Part shown: positions 16,973 through 26,649 of the stretch, piece by piece
Numbering within the stretch: position 1 is the first letter of the stretch
Layout: every line of letters starts with the position of its first letter
Notes under the pieces: generated by a model
Seen by the model: the letters and a program-made list of their open reading frames with translations, nothing else
Databases searched by the model: none
Told to the model about the DNA's origin: nothing
Program-made: the position numbers and the translations under genes
DNA from: Methanomassiliicoccus sp.
GTDB lineage: Archaea > Thermoplasmatota > Thermoplasmata > Methanomassiliicoccales > Methanomassiliicoccaceae
Length of the DNA stretch: 64,000 nt
Assembly: GCA_018262895.1 (NCBI GenBank)
Contig: JADFDJ010000009.1
Location: 1-64,000 of the forward strand
Direction of reading: 5' to 3'

Positions 16973-18274
16973 GTGCTGGTGGCGCTCACAATCGCTGGCT
17001 CCGACTCCCTGGGAGGAGCGGGCATCGAGGCCGACATCAAGGCCATGGCATCGCAAGGCGTGCATGGAGCTGTGGCCATCACCGCTGTGACGGCCCAGAA
17101 CTCTTGCAGGGTGGCCAGGATTCTGCCCCTGCCCGTGGAGGACATTATCGGGCAGATGGATGCCGTCCTGGAGGACGTCCATATATCGGCGGCCAAGACC
17201 GGTATGCTGTACTCAGGGGAGATCGCCTCGGCCGTGGCCGAGAGGCTGGCCTCCACCGATCTTCCTCTGGTGGTGGACCCAGTATTGGTGGCTGGAGTGG
17301 GCGACTCCCTGGGACGGGATGGCCTGGTGGAGGCGGTGCGCGAAAGGATCGCACCGTTGGCGACCATTATAACTCCGAACATCCCCGAGGCCGAGGCCCT
17401 CACTGGGCTAAGAATATCGACGGATGATGACGTGCGGAGGGCCTGTCGAGCCCTGGCAAGGCTGGGGGCGGAGGCGGTCCTGCTCAAGGGAGGCCATATG
17501 GATGGGGACATGAGCGTGGATACGTTCTTCCATCAAGGTAAGTTCCTGCGCCTGGGGTCCCCTCGGGTGGAGGCACGCGGCCATGGTGGGGGCTGCATCC
17601 TGTCCTCGTACCTCACGGCCAACCTGGCGAAGGGGAAGGGAATGTGGGAGTCGTTCCTCGCGTCGCACGCTGCCATCATGGATTCGATAGCCTGCCGGTT
17701 CCAGGTAGGGAGGGGCGTACCTTTGGTGGAGCCGATGGCCGGCGTCATAAAGGATGCGCACCGATACCGAATCACTTCCCGACTAAGGGCCTCGGCGGAG
17801 AGGGCGGGAGACATCCTTCCTAAGAGCTGGATTCCTGCGACCGGTGCGGACATGGTGTTCTGCCTCCCCGGGGCCGCAGACATAATGGACGTTTGCGGGA
17901 TGAGCGTTCCCGTAGGTATCCGGGGGGGTGCGCGCTGTCCGTCCTTCGGAAGTGCCCCGCGCCTGTCCACGGCGGTCCTGGCGGCGATGAGGCACGATGG
18001 AGGGATAAGGGCCGGGATAAGCCTGAGGTGCACCAACAGCGTTATCACCTGGGCACGGCGCGCGGATATGGCCGTTGGGACCTATAGGAGAAGGACGGGG
18101 ACGGGGGACCTCGCCTGTTGGGAGGGAGAGAGGATGGAAGAGCTAATAAACGTCCTTGGATGTGTCCCTGATGTTGTCTGTGACCGGGGTGGCCCGGGAA
18201 CGGAGCCCCTGGTCCGGGTGCTAGCCTCCAGCCCCGAAGAGCTGGTCAGCAGGATCGAGAGAGCCCTAAGATGA
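16973..18274 (+). CDS. thiDN: bifunctional HMP(-P) kinase / thiamine-phosphate synthase (ThiD-ThiN)
   Basis: 433 residues with two domains. Residues 1-250 are a ribokinase-fold ThiD: LTIAGSDSLGGAGIEADIK at the start binds HMP, and the anion-hole/ATP region corresponds to the Gly-rich GHGGGC near 205. Residues 265-433 are archaeal ThiN, which joins HMP-PP with thiazole phosphate in place of ThiE. The start is a GTG; no good ribosome site precedes it, but a TATA-like ATTATATAT (near 16938-16946) fits a leaderless transcript beginning at about 16970. The glycosyltransferase gene begins nine bases after the stop, so the thiamine gene heads that run. No TPP riboswitch is evident in the 109-base upstream gap. 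Confidence 0.9.
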   Translation: MLVALTIAGSDSLGGAGIEADIKAMASQGVHGAVAITAVTAQNSCRVARILPLPVEDIIGQMDAVLEDVHISAAKTGMLYSGEIASAVAERLASTDLPLVVDPVLVAGVGDSLGRDGLVEAVRERIAPLATIITPNIPEAEALTGLRISTDDDVRRACRALARLGAEAVLLKGGHMDGDMSVDTFFHQGKFLRLGSPRVEARGHGGGCILSSYLTANLAKGKGMWESFLASHAAIMDSIACRFQVGRGVPLVEPMAGVIKDAHRYRITSRLRASAERAGDILPKSWIPATGADMVFCLPGAADIMDVCGMSVPVGIRGGARCPSFGSAPRLSTAVLAAMRHDGGIRAGISLRCTNSVITWARRADMAVGTYRRRTGTGDLACWEGERMEELINVLGCVPDVVCDRGGPGTEPLVRVLASSPEELVSRIERALR

Positions 18275-18283
18275 GGATGATCT

Positions 18284-19444
18284 ATGCGAATCGCCATGTT
18301 CACGGACACATATCTTCCAGCACGCGATGGTGTAGTTAGCTCCATATTGCTGACCAGGGCGCAGCTGGAACGCATGGGCCACGAGGTTTTCATCTTCGCT
18401 CCCGATCCCGGCAACGGCCACAAGGAGGAGGACGTCTACTACTTTCGTTCCCTCAACTACAAGAAGTACCCTGGCTACAACGCCGCGATCTTCCCTTCCA
18501 ACAAGTGTGAGATCCTCAGGGAGCTGAAGGTTGACATCATACATAATCACGGCCTGTTGTTCATGGCCGTGCGGTCGATGTTCGCGTCCCGCACCCTCCA
18601 CATACCGAACCTGGTGACGTTCCACACCATGCTCACGGACGCGGCCAAGTTCTACTCCCCCATCGATGTCCCCGACTGGATGCTTACCAGGCCGTTCTGG
18701 TTCTACCTGCGGGAGCTGTTGGAGAGGGCGGATGCGGTGGTCGCGCCCACGAACGCCATCAAGAACGAGCTGCTCTCCTACGCCCCCAGCATGAACCGTG
18801 TCGAGGTCATCCCCACAGGGGTGGACACCGCCCGCTTCAGTCCGACCGTGGACGGAACGGCCTACAGGGAACGATATGGTCTCAGGGACGAGAAGGTCCT
18901 CATGCACGTTGGGAGGATCGCCATGGAGAAGAACCTCGACCTCATCCTCGACGGCTTCTCCCTGCTTTCAAAGGAGGATCCCCAGGTGAAGCTCCTTCTC
19001 GTAGGTGAAGGGCCGGCGAAGAAGCACTACCAGCAAAAGGTCCATGACATGGGGCTGGAGAGCAAGGTCCTGTTCACCGGGTTCGTACCGGATGATGAGC
19101 TGCCGTCTGCATACGCTGCCTGCGACGCTTTCACCATCGCCTCCAAGTTCGAGACCCAGGGGCTGGCAGCGCTGGAGGCCATGGCCACAGGAAAGCCCGT
19201 GGCAGGCATCAACTTCCGAGCGGTGGCGGAGATGGTTAGGCCGGGGGAGAACGGATACCTGTTCGAGGAGGACGTTCGGTCCTGCGCGAGCGCCATGAGG
19301 GAGGCCTTGTTACATTCTCAGGAGCTCAGGGAGAGCACCAGGCGGTCCGCCCTCGATTACTCCCAGGAGAAGAGCGCTCTTAAGCTGGTCGAGCTGTACG
19401 AGGCCACCATAGAGCGTAAGAAGAGGTCGCTGAACGGAAAGTAG
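18284..19444 (+). CDS. family 4 glycosyltransferase, probably glycolipid-directed
   Basis: 386 residues of GT-B fold. The opening MRIAMFTDTYLPARDGVVSS and LVTFHTMLTD resemble the diacylglycerol/glycolipid glucosyltransferase branch of GT4. The C-terminal nucleotide-sugar site has HVGRIAMEKNLD and the E-x7-E motif within ETQGLAALEAMATGKPV. It would add a sugar from a nucleotide donor to a membrane lipid on the cytoplasmic face; donor and acceptor are not known. It is followed by a DedA protein, a second GT4 and a PAP2 enzyme, a set consistent with surface glycolipid assembly. It ends TAG-TTC-TAA. Confidence 0.78.
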   Translation: MRIAMFTDTYLPARDGVVSSILLTRAQLERMGHEVFIFAPDPGNGHKEEDVYYFRSLNYKKYPGYNAAIFPSNKCEILRELKVDIIHNHGLLFMAVRSMFASRTLHIPNLVTFHTMLTDAAKFYSPIDVPDWMLTRPFWFYLRELLERADAVVAPTNAIKNELLSYAPSMNRVEVIPTGVDTARFSPTVDGTAYRERYGLRDEKVLMHVGRIAMEKNLDLILDGFSLLSKEDPQVKLLLVGEGPAKKHYQQKVHDMGLESKVLFTGFVPDDELPSAYAACDAFTIASKFETQGLAALEAMATGKPVAGINFRAVAEMVRPGENGYLFEEDVRSCASAMREALLHSQELRESTRRSALDYSQEKSALKLVELYEATIERKKRSLNGK

Positions 19445-19473
19445 TTCTAAGACATACGGATTATCTGAAGAAA

Positions 19474-20082
19474 ATGACCGACATAGGTACGATGGTCTAT
19501 GATCTGTTCCAGCCGTTAGGGCTCTATGGCGGTCTGGTGTGCATTTTCCTACTGTTCTATGTCGATGCCATACTCTTCCCCACGGTGCCGGAGCTGTTCA
19601 CGGTCATCATCTTCACCACCGTGCCGCTGAACCCCGGACCATCCCTGCTCATGTACGCCGGGGGGGTGCTGGCCACAATCGTGGTGGCGGAGATCACCGG
19701 CGTCCTGACCCTGTACATGATAGTAAAAAGGGCCAAGGTGCCGGAGCGCATCTGCGAGGTCATCCGCCGTTACCAGGCGTTCCTGTTCTGCCGGGACGAG
19801 CGCATGATCCTGGTGAACCGAATCGCGCCTGTGGTGCCATTCCTGGGGGCGTTCATCGCGGTGACGCGATGGAGCTTGAAGAGATCCCTTGCCTTCGTGG
19901 TCATCGGGGGGGTGATAAAGTACGGGATCATCCTTGCCCTCAGCGGCATGTTCGTCGTCTATTTTTCCCAGGGTACGGCCAGGATAGCTACGGTGGTGAT
20001 GGTGCTGCTGATCATCCTGCTGAGCGTGATCGTCTCCTATTACCGGAAAAGGAAGTCGCAAGATGCGTGTGGTACTGCTTAA
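19474..20082 (+). CDS. DedA / SNARE-associated-type membrane protein
   Basis: 202 residues with four to five membrane segments. The central region VNRIAPVVPFLGAFIAV matches the DedA/VTT re-entrant-loop motif, in which Arg and Pro are conserved. Members of this family scramble or flip lipids, including lipid-linked sugar carriers. Its 3' end overlaps the next gene by 20 bases, so it is coupled to a glycosyltransferase. A lipid-carrier recycling or flipping role is inferred from family and context. Confidence 0.75.
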   Translation: MTDIGTMVYDLFQPLGLYGGLVCIFLLFYVDAILFPTVPELFTVIIFTTVPLNPGPSLLMYAGGVLATIVVAEITGVLTLYMIVKRAKVPERICEVIRRYQAFLFCRDERMILVNRIAPVVPFLGAFIAVTRWSLKRSLAFVVIGGVIKYGIILALSGMFVVYFSQGTARIATVVMVLLIILLSVIVSYYRKRKSQDACGTA

Positions 20083-21127
20083 CCCATATCATTACCCCTA
20101 CATGGGGGGCATAGAGCACCGGCTGCATGAGATATCCTGCCGGCTGGCCGGAAGGCATGAGATGATCGTCCTAACCTCCCAGCTGCCAGGCACCCCCTTG
20201 GAGGAGGAGCGCGACGGCTATCGCATCGTGCGCCTTCCCTCAAGGTTCATCGATATCTACAACCCTCCATTCGTCAGCACGCCCGGGGTTCTGGAGGCAC
20301 TGCAGAGGCTGGACCCGGACGTGGTCGACTTCCACTACCGGTGGGCCCCGTCCTACACCAAGGCCATGAAGAGATACCGGGGCAAATGGGTGTTCACCTT
20401 CCATAATACATATGGAGAAGGTCACGGACCCAGCCGCGTCCCCAGCCTGATCAATGACGCCCTGTTCTGCCGCATCATACGGAAGCGCCGGGTGATATGC
20501 ATCACTGAGTTCATTCGAGGGGACCTTTTAAAGAGGGGGTTCGACCCGGCCCTGCTGGATGTCATCCCTCCCGGGATCGAGGTCCCCGCGGAGGTAGGCA
20601 AGGAAGGGGACTACATACTCTTCGTCGGACGCCTGGTCGGAACCAAGGGCATACCGTACCTTATCAGGGCCATGGATCAGGTCGACGGGCGCCTCATCGT
20701 TGTGGGGGATGGGCCCGAGAGGGAGCGCCTGGAGTCGGTGGTCCGATCGGCGGGTGTGAGGGAGAAGGTCACCTTCACTGGCCGGGTCAGCGAGGAGAGG
20801 AAGATCGAGCTGCTCTCCAACTGCAAGGTGTTCGCCATGCCGTCCCTGTTCGAGTCCTACGGCCTGGCGGTGGCGGAGGCCATGTCCTGGGGCAAGCCGG
20901 TGGTGGCATCCCGGGTGGGGGGCCTGCCGGAGGCCGTGGGCGACGGCGGGGTTCTCACACCCCCCAGGGACAGCAAGGCCATCGCCGCGGCCCTCAACCT
21001 GCTGCTTGAGGACGATGAGGTCCGAAGGGCCACCGCCCAGAGGGCCCGGGAGCACATCCTGAGGTTCTCATGGGACAACATCGTGCATGACGTGGAGACC
21101 GCCTACCGCAAGGTGGCGGAGGAATAG
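20063..21127 (+). CDS. family 4 glycosyltransferase
   Basis: 354 residues, GT-B fold. NPYHYPYMGGIEHRLHEI opens the acceptor domain, FVGRLVGTKGIPYLIRA starts the donor domain, and the E-x7-E pair lies in ESYGLAVAEAMSWGKPVVAS. It resembles PimB/WbaZ-like enzymes more than the GT4 at 18284, with which it shares only the fold. Its start lies inside the DedA gene (20-base overlap), giving a tight translational unit. It ends in TAG seven bases before the PAP2 start, and that gene is in a different frame. Confidence 0.82.
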   Translation: MRVVLLNPYHYPYMGGIEHRLHEISCRLAGRHEMIVLTSQLPGTPLEEERDGYRIVRLPSRFIDIYNPPFVSTPGVLEALQRLDPDVVDFHYRWAPSYTKAMKRYRGKWVFTFHNTYGEGHGPSRVPSLINDALFCRIIRKRRVICITEFIRGDLLKRGFDPALLDVIPPGIEVPAEVGKEGDYILFVGRLVGTKGIPYLIRAMDQVDGRLIVVGDGPERERLESVVRSAGVREKVTFTGRVSEERKIELLSNCKVFAMPSLFESYGLAVAEAMSWGKPVVASRVGGLPEAVGDGGVLTPPRDSKAIAAALNLLLEDDEVRRATAQRAREHILRFSWDNIVHDVETAYRKVAEE

Positions 21128-21134
21128 CTGCTCG

Positions 21135-21917
21135 ATGTCCACCACTTTTATCGCGCTCGTGCTTCTGGTGGCCTGCACCATCGCCTTCATGGCCCTGAGC
21201 TTGGGGAGGAAAGGGGCGGTCGATGTTCTCAGGAATGCCAAGGAGGAGTGGCCTTTCATCGTTCTACTGTTACTAGCGCTGGGCGGAAGGGCCTGGGCAG
21301 AGAGGTCGATCGTGACATCCGCGCCTCCCCTGCTGTTGCCCGATGCCTTCCATATCCTCGGAAATGAGGTCGCGGCGATGCAGTCGTGGTTTCCAGGAGG
21401 GCTCGTGTCCTTGTTCTCCTTCCTGTATGTGTTCCTCTTCCCCCTGACGCTGGTAGCGGCCGCCCTGTGGCTATTGTCCAGGGACCCCAGCAGGTTCCGG
21501 ACCTATTGCGCATCCGTCGCCATCGCCAGCACCATCCTGCTGTTGGCTCACATGCTGATACTCTCGCCCCGTCCTGCCCTGGACCCCACGTCAGGAATAA
21601 TGCCGCTGCTGTACCAGGACCCTTTATGGGGGCCTCTCTCCGGCGATCTGATCCCACGCGGTCAGAGCTTTCCCAGCGGCCACACCGCCCTCCTGACCGT
21701 GGTCGTCCTGTCACTGCAGGGGAAGGAGAGAGCAGCAGTGATCGCCCTCTCCATTCTCTGCCTCACCATGCTGGGTTTGCTCTACCTCGGACTCCACTGG
21801 CCTGTAGACGTGGTCGTCGGCCTGCTCCTGGGATGGTTCAGTATCCTCTCTGGACGGTCTCTGGTGAGGTTGTACGTAGGAGGCTGTCCTAGCCGATGGA
21901 GACGAGGGTCACTATGA
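21135..21917 (+). CDS. PAP2-family membrane phosphatase
   Basis: 260 residues, six hydrophobic helices. The three PAP2 motifs are present: SPRPALDPTSG (weak first motif with Arg), PSGHTALL (second) and LYLGLHWPVDVVVG (third, with the catalytic His-Asp). It probably removes phosphate from a lipid pyrophosphate or phosphatidate on the outer face, as in carrier-lipid recycling. The ATG at 21135 is chosen because the upstream in-frame sequence is inside the glycosyltransferase gene. Its last 29 bases overlap the convergent FKBP gene. Confidence 0.82.
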   Translation: MSTTFIALVLLVACTIAFMALSLGRKGAVDVLRNAKEEWPFIVLLLLALGGRAWAERSIVTSAPPLLLPDAFHILGNEVAAMQSWFPGGLVSLFSFLYVFLFPLTLVAAALWLLSRDPSRFRTYCASVAIASTILLLAHMLILSPRPALDPTSGIMPLLYQDPLWGPLSGDLIPRGQSFPSGHTALLTVVVLSLQGKERAAVIALSILCLTMLGLLYLGLHWPVDVVVGLLLGWFSILSGRSLVRLYVGGCPSRWRRGSL

Positions 21918-22761
21918 AGGTCAGCTCCTTCCCTGCCACCTCTCTGTCATGATTGATGACGGCCGTCCCGTTGGTCTCGTCCACGCTCTCCACGTAGATC
22001 TCAGAGCCGTTGTAGTCTAGACCTTTCTTGTCGAACGCGCTGGAGGCGTCAAGCTGGTGATGCACCGTAATGTTATCACCTGTGCTGTCGTAGGTGGCAT
22101 TGATCTGCCATCCGTAGCTGGGGTCTGATGAGCTTCCATACGCTCTGTATTCAGCGCCACCAGCAGGTATGTCGTTGAGTATCCGGACGTTCTCACCGTC
22201 GACGAACAGCACCTGCACGTTCCAACCATAGACCGGGTCGGTGTAGAGCATGAAGCCCGTGGGAGTCGCGCTGAAGTAGTCTTCGAAATCACTTATGGAC
22301 ATCGTCCTCTGGACCGGCACCGACTCTGTAAGCTGGAGCGTGGTCAGCTTGCTCTCGTTGAGCGTGTATCCCTCGCCAGCGGGTATGACGATCGTCCTCG
22401 TCTCACCCTTCTTCATGCCCACAATCCCATCGCTGAACCCGGCCAGTGTGCCCTGCGAGCCAAGAACGAACTCGTAGGGCTTGTAGACGGTCTCGTTGCC
22501 CCTTACGGTGAAGGAGAGCGACTTAGGATAGGTGGCGTTGTCCGCGGCCACCGAGTAGATCGAGGTGTCGAAGACCCTTCCATCCGCCAGCTTCCCGATG
22601 TAGTCGACCTTGACGGTATCTCCTTTCTGCGCAGCCCGGCTCTCTCCGGTGAAGAACAGGAAAGCCCCTATCGATGAAACCACCAACACAAGTACGATAA
22701 TGAGGGCGATGAGAGCGTTCTTACCATCACGATCCTGGGATAATGTAGACCTCGACCTCAT
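21889..22761 (-). CDS. membrane-anchored FKBP-type peptidyl-prolyl isomerase
   Basis: 290 residues. A single N-terminal anchor (about 16-38) is followed by an FKBP domain. GDTVKVDYIGKLADGRVFDTS is the first strand pair, and LGSQGTLAGFSDGIVGMKKGETRTIVIPAGEGY is the substrate-pocket region (residues about 98-130). An insertion and a beta-rich C-terminal part follow, ending with GKELTFIVTLVSIG. It is expected to assist folding of proteins outside the membrane. A TATA-like box (ATTATAAAT on the minus strand, near 22795-22803) precedes it. It ends in TAG, with an in-frame TGA 17 codons later. Confidence 0.88.
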   Translation of the reverse strand: MRSRSTLSQDRDGKNALIALIIVLVLVVSSIGAFLFFTGESRAAQKGDTVKVDYIGKLADGRVFDTSIYSVAADNATYPKSLSFTVRGNETVYKPYEFVLGSQGTLAGFSDGIVGMKKGETRTIVIPAGEGYTLNESKLTTLQLTESVPVQRTMSISDFEDYFSATPTGFMLYTDPVYGWNVQVLFVDGENVRILNDIPAGGAEYRAYGSSSDPSYGWQINATYDSTGDNITVHHQLDASSAFDKKGLDYNGSEIYVESVDETNGTAVINHDREVAGKELTFIVTLVSIG

Positions 22762-22989
22762 AGGACCACCAGGCCAGTGATTCTGTTCGCCCGATTTATA
22801 ATGTGTGGTCCAAAAGGCAAAGATTACACCATGTTAGGTAAAGGCCAGGATGGCTTTGGACCTTTGAACTAGTTCGATCCTCGAGCCTAATTTCATTTTT
22901 CTAGCTATCTCCGAGAAGGCCAGTTAGGATGCGTTAGCCATATTTTCCGGAGAAACCGTAAATATGCGACAGGTATTAGGAGCGGCCTG

Positions 22990-24717
22990 ATGAAGACCCT
23001 TTACATTCACTCTGACTACCTGGAGTACACCGTTAAGAAGCCTACTCCCGTCGCCGACCAGATCACCGAGGACGAGAAGCAGGGTCGGTTCGAGGAGGTC
23101 CTGGTAGCCTTCATCAGCGTGGAAAAAGAGGATGAGGGCGATCCCGAGGCCATAGCTGAGAGGGTCACCGAGGACCTGGCTCAGGTCTCCAAGAAGGTCG
23201 GGGCGAACACCATCGTTCTCTACCCATACGCTCACCTGTCCTCCTCACTGTCCTCGCCGGACACAGGGAAGAAGATGCTCCGGACCATGGAGTCGATGCT
23301 CCAGGAGAAAGGTGTAAAGGTCCATCGTGCGCCATTCGGCTGGTATAAGTCCTTCAAGATCAGCTGCAAGGGGCACCCCCTATCTGAACTGTCCAGGGAG
23401 ATGCGCCTCGAGGCCAAGAAGGTCGAGGTGGAGAAGTACGACCCATCGGTCATGCTAAAGCAGATATCCAAGACCAAGCTGAGCAAGGGCGATCTCAAGG
23501 AGAACGATCACCGCATCATCGGCCAGAAACTGGACCTGTTCAGTTTCTATGACGTTGCGCCGGGAATGGTGTTCTGGCATCCCAAGGGGCTGGTGATACG
23601 CAACGCCCTCATCGATTTCTGGAGGGCAGAGCACAGGAAGGCCGGTTACGTGGAGATAAAGACCCCTCAGGTGATGAGCGACGTCCTGTGGAAGACCTCC
23701 GGACACTGGGAGCATTACAAGGATAACATCTTTCTCACCAACTACGATGACCGCCAGTTCGTGGTCAAGCCCATGAACTGTCCCGGCGGCATACTGGTGT
23801 TCAACAGCAAGGACCGCAGCTACCGGGAGCTTCCCATGAGGGTAGGGGAGATTGGAGAGGTGCACAGGGTGGAGCTTTCCGGCGTGCTCTCAGGCCTCTT
23901 CAGGGTCATCCAGTTCACCCAGGATGACGCACACGTCTACTGCACCGAGGAGCAGCTGGAGTCCGAGATAAACGGCATAATCGAGCTGGTCAGCATGTTC
24001 TACAAGCTCTTCGGGTTCCAGTACCGCATGGAGCTGTCCACCAGGCCGGAGAACTACATGGGGCAGCTAGAGCAGTGGAACAAGGCAGAGAGCCTCCTAC
24101 GTAAGGTCCTGGACGACAGGGGCGTCAAGTATGAGGTCAATGAAGGCGATGGTGCGTTCTACGGGCCCAAGATCGATTTCAAGATAAAGGACTCGCTGGG
24201 AAGGGAGTGGCAGACCGCCACCATCCAGGTGGACTTCCAGATGCCTGAAAGGTTCCAGATTAAGTACGTGGGGGATGATGGCAAGGACCACCGCCCCATC
24301 ATGCTTCACCGTACCATCTACGGCTCCCTGGAGAGGTTCATCGGCATCCTCATCGAGCACTACAATGGCAACTTCCCTCTCTGGCTGGCCCCAGTGCAAC
24401 TGCGTGTGATCTCCTTCAAGGATGATAATGCCAAGACTGCCAAGGCCATTCACGATAAGCTGTTCGACCTCGGTTACCGTGTCGAGCTGGACCTCAGCTA
24501 TGGTACCGTGGAAGGTAAGATCAGGGATGCGGAGCTGCAGAAGATACCTTACATCATCGTGATCGGGGACAAGGAGGAGCAGAACGGCACCTTGGCAGTC
24601 AGGAGGCATGGCGCCAAGGGCGCTAGGTTCGGCGTAAGGTTCGAGGACTTTGTTGCCCAATTGAACGCCGAGAACAGCCCCTCGGGGGCCTCTGTCCACG
24701 AGAACTTGCCACGGTAA
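22990..24717 (+). CDS. thrS: threonyl-tRNA synthetase, archaeal type
   Basis: 575 residues. The first 140 residues form the archaeal editing domain, related to D-aminoacyl-tRNA deacylase, beginning MKTLYIHSDYLEY. The class II catalytic core follows: motif 1 around SGHWEHYKDN, the zinc Cys in MNCPGG, and a later His in MLHRTIYGSLERF. The C-terminal 100 residues are the anticodon-binding domain (FPLWLAPVQLRVI). It charges tRNA-Thr such as that at 4803. AGGAG seven bases upstream sets the ATG. It is a single gene. Confidence 0.95.
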   Translation: MKTLYIHSDYLEYTVKKPTPVADQITEDEKQGRFEEVLVAFISVEKEDEGDPEAIAERVTEDLAQVSKKVGANTIVLYPYAHLSSSLSSPDTGKKMLRTMESMLQEKGVKVHRAPFGWYKSFKISCKGHPLSELSREMRLEAKKVEVEKYDPSVMLKQISKTKLSKGDLKENDHRIIGQKLDLFSFYDVAPGMVFWHPKGLVIRNALIDFWRAEHRKAGYVEIKTPQVMSDVLWKTSGHWEHYKDNIFLTNYDDRQFVVKPMNCPGGILVFNSKDRSYRELPMRVGEIGEVHRVELSGVLSGLFRVIQFTQDDAHVYCTEEQLESEINGIIELVSMFYKLFGFQYRMELSTRPENYMGQLEQWNKAESLLRKVLDDRGVKYEVNEGDGAFYGPKIDFKIKDSLGREWQTATIQVDFQMPERFQIKYVGDDGKDHRPIMLHRTIYGSLERFIGILIEHYNGNFPLWLAPVQLRVISFKDDNAKTAKAIHDKLFDLGYRVELDLSYGTVEGKIRDAELQKIPYIIVIGDKEEQNGTLAVRRHGAKGARFGVRFEDFVAQLNAENSPSGASVHENLPR

Positions 24718-24922
24718 CCTCTTTGGAGATATGCGGGGCCTCCCCTGCACTACCTTTTTCCCGTCATGGAACGACGTTGCATGATCTGAGTCCGTTATAG
24801 CCGCAAGGATAAATGATGAAAATGCTGTTGGCGCACAAGTTCGATTATTGTATTTAATAAACTTATTAAGATTTAACAACATCCGGCTAAAATATTATTA
24901 GGCTCTGGGTTGATTCCACCGC

Positions 24923-25315
24923 ATGCGTAAGATGGCGGTCATCAGCGTCTCCTTGAACGAGAAGAACCTCGAGGTGCTTGATAAGATGGAGAAAGAGCTG
25001 GGACTGGCAGGCAGAAGCGAGGCCATCAGGGCCTGTCTCAGAGCAGCGGAGGCTGAACTGAAGGAGAGGGCATCCCTCACCGGAGAGGTGGAAGGCGTTT
25101 TGATAACCGTCCATCGCAAGAGGGATGAGCAGAGCTTCGAGGAGTCGGTGCATCATCATACAGACATCATTTCCACGCAGCTCCACTCCCACCTCAAGAA
25201 CGGAAAGTGCCTTGATGTCATCCTCATCAAAGGGAGCGCGGAGAGCGTCAAGAGCCTCATGGACGAGTTCCACAAGGAAAAGGACCTCGAGTATCTCAAG
25301 TTCATTCAATCGTGA
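24923..25315 (+). CDS. nikR: NikR-type nickel-responsive repressor
   Basis: 130 residues. An N-terminal ribbon-helix-helix (ISVSLNEKNLEVLDKMEKELGLAGRSE region) binds DNA, and an ACT-like C-terminal domain senses nickel. The four metal ligands of known NikR proteins are all present: one of His77-79, then His88, His90 and Cys96 (QLHSHLKNGKC). It is expected to repress nickel uptake or nickel-enzyme genes when Ni is plentiful. It lies about 1.7 kb before the [NiFe] hydrogenase operon, which suggests a link with nickel supply. The upstream 200 bases are very A/T-rich with several TATA-like stretches. Confidence 0.88.
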   Translation: MRKMAVISVSLNEKNLEVLDKMEKELGLAGRSEAIRACLRAAEAELKERASLTGEVEGVLITVHRKRDEQSFEESVHHHTDIISTQLHSHLKNGKCLDVILIKGSAESVKSLMDEFHKEKDLEYLKFIQS

Positions 25316-25430
25316 TCCTGTCCCTTTTATCCCGGCATGGATCATATCAGCATTGCAGCGACCAGTATGGGGTCCTTGGGCCTATCATCATGCAGAAAAG
25401 ATTTTGTCCTGACAATAATATTGGGAGCGG

Positions 25431-26363
25431 ATGGACGAAAAGGACCTGAGGCTCTTTCAGCTACTGCTCATCAACAACAGGATCACTCATCGGGAGATGG
25501 CCCAAGAACTGAGGATCTCTGTGCCCTCGGTCTACAGACGCCTTCAGAACCTGATAGACCAGGGGATCGTCACCAAGTTCACAGCCAACATATCCGCTGG
25601 CTACCTCAAGGCCGTTCCGGTTAAGGTCATGGGGGTCAGCGAGTCCCAGTCCATAAACGGCCATATGAAAGAGCCGACAGGAAGGAGCTGCACGGAGAAG
25701 ATATACCAGTTCGGATCGAACGCCCTGGTCATAACCCTGTTGCTGAAAGGTCTGGATGATCTTGGCCCCTCCGTGGAGCGCATCCGCGAGAGCTTGGAGA
25801 TCAAGGAGCTCAGCGTGGTCATACCCTCCAGGGTGACCTCGGCCAACGTACCGGTCCACCACAAGTATGCCGGCACCAAGCCGCTCACAATGCTGGATTA
25901 TCGTATCATTGCGGCACTGCACGAGGATGCGAGGAAGCCCCTGAACGAGGTGGCAGATGATCTCGATGTCTCCGTGAAAACGGTCAGGCGTCACTTTGAC
26001 ACCATGGTGGAGCAGGGGTCCATCGAGCTCAGCACCAACTGGATGCCGGAGAGGACATCTGGCATCTACTCCCTTGTGCATGTCGAGCTACGGCCGGGTG
26101 AGAACAAGGGCCGATACATCGCCCGCCTTAACGATAGGTTCGGCCCACGTATTCTCGTGGCGCTGGAATCCAGCAACCTTCCTGACCTGGTCGTCCTCAG
26201 CTGCTGGTCTCCCACCATGGACAGGCACATGGAGCTGGTGGAGGAGATATCCGCCGACGAGGAGACCGCTCTCACCTTTTCCAGGATCATTCGTAGCACC
26301 TGGTTGTTCAAGACTTGGAGGAACAAGCTGCTGCAGGAGAGGATAGCCGGGCCTTGGCACTAG
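25431..26363 (+). CDS. regulator with two AsnC-type winged-helix domains
   Basis: 310 residues. Two similar HTH units are visible: residues about 3-50 (DLRLFQLLLINNRITHREMAQEL...) and about 153-205 (DYRIIAALHEDARKPLNEVADDL...). Each is followed by an alpha/beta segment of about 100 residues, so the protein looks like a tandem duplication of an Lrp/AsnC-like unit. Effector and targets are unknown. It stands between nikR and the ech operon in the same direction and may control the latter. GGGAG just before the ATG supports the start. It ends in TAG. Confidence 0.7.
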   Translation: MDEKDLRLFQLLLINNRITHREMAQELRISVPSVYRRLQNLIDQGIVTKFTANISAGYLKAVPVKVMGVSESQSINGHMKEPTGRSCTEKIYQFGSNALVITLLLKGLDDLGPSVERIRESLEIKELSVVIPSRVTSANVPVHHKYAGTKPLTMLDYRIIAALHEDARKPLNEVADDLDVSVKTVRRHFDTMVEQGSIELSTNWMPERTSGIYSLVHVELRPGENKGRYIARLNDRFGPRILVALESSNLPDLVVLSCWSPTMDRHMELVEEISADEETALTFSRIIRSTWLFKTWRNKLLQERIAGPWH

Positions 26364-26649
26364 CCCGCCCTGTTGTTTGCTGGCTTGCGTTCATCCCTTC
26401 CCTTTTTTAATTGACATAGTAAAAAAAGAGCAATCCTCCCCAAATTTTGTTCCTCTTCTTATTTTCCGCGGCTAACACGAGTATATGCTCGGTCAGATCG
26501 ATGAAAGCCTCGAGGAATAGGAATGACCCGAACACGGGAACACCAATCCTTCCATCGCCTTGAGGGAGCTTCGTCGATGGGAGAGCCAGCGGTTGACGGT
26601 CAGACGGTCTTGGAGGGGACAGAAGATAGTTCAGGGACGGTGAGCTGCT

